NCBI GenBank assembly: GCA_017645955.1
Contig: JAGCNM010000022.1
Span: 1-41,103, forward strand
Length of the DNA stretch: 41,103 nt
Direction: 5' to 3'
From: Candidatus Saccharimonadota bacterium
GTDB lineage: Bacteria; Patescibacteriota; Saccharimonadia; Saccharimonadales; Saccharimonadaceae
How positions within the stretch are numbered: the first letter of the stretch is position 1; each line of letters starts with the position of its first letter. This document shows, piece by piece, positions 39,924 to 41,103 of this stretch. The translations under genes were made by a program, and so were the position numbers. Below the pieces are notes generated by a model. It made no database searches and was not told where the DNA came from. It worked only from the letters and a program-made list of their open reading frames with translations.

Positions 39924-40295
39924 ATGGCACACACACTCATAGGTACAGTAACCTCCGATAAGCGTGATAAGACCATTACGGTCTCCATCGTTTCGCGTGA
40001 AACGCATCCGCTTTATCGCAAACAATACACTAAAACTCGTAAATATACTGCACATGATGAGAAGAACGAGGCTCACGTTGGCGATCTCGTCGAAATCAAG
40101 ATGGTTCGTCCGATTTCGAAAACCAAAGCTTATAGCTTAGTGAAGATAATCGAAAAGTCGCGCGGTACTGTCGAACTAAAGGATGACGTCAATAAGGCTT
40201 ACGAAGCCGAGAAGGTTGGCGCAGACGCAGAAGCGAGAGCACGAAGATTAGCCGAAAAAGAGGCTGTCGAGAAAGCAGAAGGGGAGGAAGCGTAA
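39924..40295 (+). CDS. rpsQ: 30S ribosomal protein S17 with long charged tail
   Basis: The 123-residue uS17 has [42 protein letters not shown] and [23 protein letters not shown], the whole OB-fold of the family (about 85 residues). A tail of roughly 38 residues follows ([20 protein letters not shown]), rich in Ala, Glu and Lys and probably helical. It does not resemble L29 closely enough to call a fusion. Its stop overlaps the rplN ATG. Confidence 0.93.
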   Translation: MAHTLIGTVTSDKRDKTITVSIVSRETHPLYRKQYTKTRKYTAHDEKNEAHVGDLVEIKMVRPISKTKAYSLVKIIEKSRGTVELKDDVNKAYEAEKVGADAEARARRLAEKEAVEKAEGEEA

Positions 40296-40663
40296 TGATA
40301 CAACAAGAAACAAGATTGAAAGTCGCGGATAATTCCGGCGCAAAGGAACTCGGAGTTATTCGAGTACTTGGCGGTACTCGCGCAAGGTATGCTCGAGTTG
40401 GTGATATTGTGACTTGCTCAGTTAAAGATGCTACCCCGACTGGTGGCGTGAAGAAGAAAGCGGTCGTAAAAGCCGTAATCGTACGCACAGTCCAACCAAT
40501 CCGCCGACCAGATGGTTCAACGATTCGATTTGATGAAAACGCTGCGGTTTTAGTTAATGAAGACAAGACTCCACGCGGAACACGTGTTTTCGGACCAATT
40601 CCAAGGGAACTTCGTGATAAGGGCTTTACGAAGATTATTAGCTTAGCTCCGGAGGTACTCTAA
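40295..40663 (+). CDS. rplN: 50S ribosomal protein L14
   Basis: The 122-residue uL14 has [63 protein letters not shown] and [28 protein letters not shown], a textbook match over the full length. Confidence 0.97.
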   Translation: MIQQETRLKVADNSGAKELGVIRVLGGTRARYARVGDIVTCSVKDATPTGGVKKKAVVKAVIVRTVQPIRRPDGSTIRFDENAAVLVNEDKTPRGTRVFGPIPRELRDKGFTKIISLAPEVL

Positions 40664-40664
40664 A

Positions 40665-40958
40665 ATGAAAAGTCTAAAAATTGGTGACAAAGTTTTAGTA
40701 ATTGCCGGTGATAATAAAGGTAAAGAAGCTAAAATCGTCGGGATTGACCGAGAAAATCATAAAGCAATGCTTGACGGAATCAATCTAGTCGAACGACATA
40801 TGAGAAAATCATATCTTAATCCAGCTGGTGGCAAGAAAAATGTTCATGTTGGGATTGATATGTCGAATTTGAAGTTAGTCGAAGCTGGTAAGTTCGTGAA
40901 GTCCGCTGTGAAAAAAGTTGACAAATCTAGTAAAAAAGCTAAGAAAGGAGCTAAGTAA
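40665..40958 (+). CDS. rplX: 50S ribosomal protein L24
   Basis: The 97-residue uL24 begins with the KOW motif (IGDKVLVIAGDNKGKEAKIVGIDRENHKAMLDGINLVERHMRKS) and continues NPAGGKKNVHVGIDMSNLKLV, ending in a Lys-rich tail (SSKKAKKGAK). GGAGGTACTC lies upstream. Its stop overlaps the rplE start (TAATG). Confidence 0.94.
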   Translation: MKSLKIGDKVLVIAGDNKGKEAKIVGIDRENHKAMLDGINLVERHMRKSYLNPAGGKKNVHVGIDMSNLKLVEAGKFVKSAVKKVDKSSKKAKKGAK

Positions 40959-41103
40959 TGGCAGAAAAGAAAAAAGCTAGTATTTCAGCTGAGCCACGCT
41001 TAAAGGCTCTTTACAAAGCTGAAAAAGCTAAGCTACAAAAAGAGCTTAAACTTGAGAATGTTAATCAGGTTCCAGAGCTTAAAAAAATCGTAGTTTCAGC
41101 TGG
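40958..41103 (+). CDS. rplE: 50S ribosomal protein L5, N-terminal part (runs off the window)
   Basis: The frame begins MAEKKKASISAEPRLKALYK and continues through NVNQVPELKKIVVSAG to the window edge (48 codons). LKALYK and the VPELKKIVVSAG strand fit the uL5 N terminus (usual form L...Y...NVMQVPKLEKIVVNMG), and rplE is the expected gene after rplX. AAAGGAG lies 12 nt before the ATG, inside the rplX end. Confidence 0.9.
   Translation, partial: MAEKKKASISAEPRLKALYKAEKAKLQKELKLENVNQVPELKKIVVSA

Noticed and set aside
39922-40295. L29 fused to S17
   Set aside because: The S17 tail is Ala/Glu/Lys-rich and helical like L29, but the conserved L29 pattern (Leu-rich N-terminal segment and the late VRRxIARxxT) is not present.
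1-41103. CRISPR arrays, insertion sequences with transposases, rRNA operons
   Set aside because: No regularly spaced direct repeats, transposase or integrase genes, or rRNA sequence could be found in the window.

Overview
The window looks like a chromosomal segment from a Candidatus Saccharibacteria (TM7/Patescibacteria, CPR) genome. The inference rests on a compact, AT-rich gene set, the standard stop code (UGA ends typA, so this is not a UGA-glycine CPR lineage), a CPR-like SecA, reduced metabolism with nucleoside salvage genes, and a family of exported InlB-repeat surface proteins. The assignment comes from gene content only; no rRNA is present.

Layout. 1-6.6 kb: start of an exported protein (partial, minus), queH, then a plus-strand membrane operon (AI-2E-type transporter, flippase-like protein, heterodimeric ABC exporter). 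6.7-9.3 kb: pyrimidine salvage and uracil-DNA genes (tmk-tdk, ung, dCMP deaminase), with a 172 bp palindrome between tdk and ung. 9.35-11 kb: a secreted cutinase-vWA protein. 11-17.5 kb: typA-tatD, three small unknown genes, a DUF1846 gene (minus) and a cysteine desulfurase. 17.4-21.9 kb: two large paralogous surface proteins (minus), one ending in a Hint (intein-like) domain. 22-29.4 kb: mnmA, a tiny basic membrane protein, serS-hpf-secA and an M16 peptidase. 29.35-33.5 kb (minus): murD, an unknown gene, a dihydrouridine synthase, and a predicted zinc peptidase with a partner gene. 33.5-35.6 kb: two small stand-alone units flanking prfB. 35.6 kb to the end: a ribosomal protein operon from rplC to rplE, without rpsJ in front or rpmC between rplP and rpsQ.

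Most notable signals. (1) Five GC-rich palindromic elements of about 100-120 bp sit in frame inside four conserved housekeeping genes: typA, tatD, the cysteine desulfurase, and mnmA (twice). They share a small core hairpin of the form CCCGT-CGYC-ACGGG. Each is bounded by long inverted arms that are unique to the host gene and look like an inverted copy of the flanking coding sequence. They resemble the Rickettsia palindromic elements in behaviour but not in visible sequence. The tdk/ung intergenic palindrome has the same architecture and may be a related event that duplicated a promoter. (2) Thirteen genes have an extended -10 box (usually TGNTATAAT) ending exactly 6 or 7 nt before the start codon and no Shine-Dalgarno sequence, which predicts leaderless mRNAs for much of the housekeeping set. 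Exported, small and operon-internal genes instead use Shine-Dalgarno sites. This geometry also corrects several gene starts.

The genes together describe a host-dependent cell: salvage of deoxynucleosides, tRNA modification (queH, mnmA, cysteine desulfurase, dus), protein synthesis and export (secA, ribosomal proteins, RF2, HPF), a peptidoglycan gene (murD), and a secreted or surface repertoire that may face an actinobacterial host.
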